Positions 5,982 to 6,996 of a DNA stretch of 6,996 bases are shown here, one piece after another (the first letter of the stretch is position 1; every line of letters begins with the position of its first letter). Under the pieces are notes generated by a model that was given only the letters and a program-made list of their open reading frames with translations, did not search any database and was not told where the DNA came from. The stretch is from Angelakisella sp. (lineage in GTDB: Bacteria; Bacillota; Clostridia; Oscillospirales; Ruminococcaceae), in assembly GCA_022794295.1 (NCBI GenBank), contig JAAWEO010000109.1, positions 1-6,996 of the forward strand, in the 5' to 3' direction. Both the position numbers and the translations under genes were made by a program.

Positions 5982-6652
5982 CTCTCCACCCCGCTTTTTT
6001 GCCGGACATAATCCACCACCGCCTGGACGGAGCCCTCCAGGGTAAGGCTGGTGGTATCACAGAGCCAGGCATCCTCCGCCTGACGGAGGGGAGCGGCAGC
6101 CCGGTGGGAATCGTTATGATCCCGCTCCCGGACCTCCTGGAGGACGGTATCAAACTCCACCTGTTCTCCCTTGGCGACCAGCTCCTTATACCGGCGCATT
6201 GCCCGAGCCTCCGGGTTGGCTGTAAGGAAGATTTTCACCTGGGCATCCGGCAGGATAACGGTACCGATATCCCGCCCGTCCATAATCACATTATGCTTCC
6301 GGGCCAGGTCCCGCTGGAGCTCCAGAAGGAACTGGCGCACCTGGGGCATAGCAGAGACAGCGGAGGCCGCCATACTGGCCTCCGGGGTACGGATCGCCTG
6401 GGAAACATTTTCTCCCCGAAGGAAGATTTGTTGGCCCTGGGGGGTAAACTCCAGGGTAATACAAGTACTCTCCAAATAGGGGAGCACCTGGGCGGGGTCG
6501 GCGGGGTTGGCCCCTCTGCGGAGGGCATCCAGGCCGACAGCCCGATAGAGGGCGCCTGTATCCACATGGAGGAAGCCCAAGCGGCGGGCGGCCTCCTGTG
6601 CGATTGTACTTTTTCCGGCACCTGCCGGGCCATCCAATGCCACCGAGATCAT
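5978..6652 (-). CDS. cmk: Cytidylate kinase
   Basis: A 224-residue (d)CMP kinase that phosphorylates CMP and dCMP with ATP, recycling CMP released by RNA decay and phospholipid synthesis. The P-loop GPAGAGKST is at residues 8-16, the substrate-binding VDTGALYR at 30-37, the NMP-binding NVSQAIRTPEAS at 82-93, GRDIGT at 126-131, and the lid motif RDHNDSHR at 177-184 followed by APL and DTTSL. Length is typical of the family. I chose ATG 6652 because the P-loop then falls at the usual position. The frame stays open further upstream (to an ATG at 6754), but those residues lie in the promoter and leader and are cysteine-rich and unlike the family. The ribosome binding site is only fair (GGGGGTG, about 6 bases upstream). 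First gene of the operon. Confidence 0.93.
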   Translation of the reverse strand: MISVALDGPAGAGKSTIAQEAARRLGFLHVDTGALYRAVGLDALRRGANPADPAQVLPYLESTCITLEFTPQGQQIFLRGENVSQAIRTPEASMAASAVSAMPQVRQFLLELQRDLARKHNVIMDGRDIGTVILPDAQVKIFLTANPEARAMRRYKELVAKGEQVEFDTVLQEVRERDHNDSHRAAAPLRQAEDAWLCDTTSLTLEGSVQAVVDYVRQKSGVER

Positions 6653-6706
6653 ATTCAACACCCCCGGGCAGAAATTACTGCTGTAGCAGGAACAGCATAT
6701 ACGACT

Positions 6707-6735
6707 ATTATAACATAATTTGACGCATCTGGTAA
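6707..6735 (-). promoter_or_regulatory. Promoter of the cmk-plsC-ispH/rpsA operon
   Basis: On the minus strand TTACCA (6735-6730, 4/6 match to TTGACA) and a perfect TATAAT (6712-6707) are 17 bases apart, with TGT directly before the -10 (extended -10). Transcription should start near 6700, giving a leader of about 48 bases that contains a small hairpin (TGCTGT/ACAGCA, 6697-6692 with 6684-6679). Repeat copy B begins about 12 bases upstream of the -35. The operon has no other good promoter at its gene junctions. Confidence 0.75.
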
Positions 6736-6746
6736 AGAAAATTTTC

Positions 6747-6996
6747 GGACCCACAGACCCTACCCGCCGCTTCGCGGCTTAACGGTGTGCGAAGGGGGTA
6801 GTGGGTGCCTGGAGTCCGAACGGGTACAGGGCGGGACGATTCCCCGGCCTTTGACGGACTGGGGCAGGCGAGGTTTCTGCCGGTGCAGAACCATACTTGA
6901 AGCCCAACGCCCAGTACCGGGTAGCCTTTCTGTCACCGGACATCAGTCCGGTCCGGGTCCAGGGCGGACAGCGCCTGGTCGCCCGCCGCAGCGGGC
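6747..6996. repeat. Intergenic repeat, copy B (reaches the window edge)
   Basis: Second, diverged copy of the element at 2630-2912, in the same plus-strand orientation. Shared parts are the 5' ~115 bases, including the exact block 6801-6822, and the 3' block 6974-6996. The 5' hairpin is GCCGC-TTC-GCGGC (6766-6778), where the second pair is C-G instead of the G-C of copy A. Two hairpins stand out in the 3' part: ACCGGAC-ATCA-GTCCGGT (6935-6952) and GCCCGC-CGCA-GCGGGC (6981-6996). The sequence stops at the window edge just where copy A continues into its AT-rich hairpin region, so the copy may extend further. No credible protein is encoded. Confidence 0.75.

Noticed and set aside
5994..5999. 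Run of six A on the minus strand near the end of cmk as a possible frameshift site
   Set aside because: The codon phase (CAA AAA AGC) does not fit the X XXY YYZ slippery pattern, and the normal frame ends in a sensible cmk C-terminus with an ATGA overlap.

Overview
This window looks like a chromosomal segment of a GC-rich low-GC-phylum (Bacillota/Clostridia) bacterium, most likely an Oscillospiraceae/Ruminococcaceae relative. The strongest pointer is a single reading frame fusing IspH (HMBPP reductase) to a four-domain ribosomal protein S1, an arrangement known from Clostridia, in the gene order cmk - plsC - ispH/rpsA. A PepV-type dipeptidase, a DUF401-type membrane protein and strong AGGAGG-type ribosome binding sites agree with this. 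The genus assignment is inference. 

Layout. Positions 1-429 (minus) hold the N-terminal part of an integral membrane protein (probable DUF401 family) that runs off the left edge. Its promoter and that of the next gene lie back to back in the 215-base divergent spacer (430-644). On the plus strand follow a gamma-class carbonic-anhydrase-like left-handed beta-helix protein (645-1142) and a complete M20 dipeptidase, PepV-like (1217-2629). Positions 2630-3393 carry no convincing gene. This 764-base stretch holds a ~280-base repeat (copy A), a chain of four strong hairpins, a 139-base palindromic MITE-like element and a GC-rich terminator. On the minus strand, 6652 down to 3394 is a compact operon: cmk, plsC and the ispH-rpsA fusion, joined by four-base ATGA and TTGA stop/start overlaps and driven by a good promoter at 6707-6735. 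From about 6747 to the right edge lies a second, diverged copy (B) of the repeat. 

Functionally the operon puts pyrimidine nucleotide salvage/recycling (CMP to CDP), phospholipid synthesis (phosphatidic acid formation), isoprenoid precursor synthesis and translation initiation under one promoter, a growth-linked housekeeping set. The plus-strand genes are metabolic and not obviously linked to it. 

The least explained material is non-coding. The two same-orientation repeat copies share a 22-base identical core and a near-identical 3' edge, and have one compensatory base-pair change in a 5' hairpin. The 139-base palindrome is a separate, mobile-looking element. I see no defence system, CRISPR array, tRNA, rRNA or transposase gene here.
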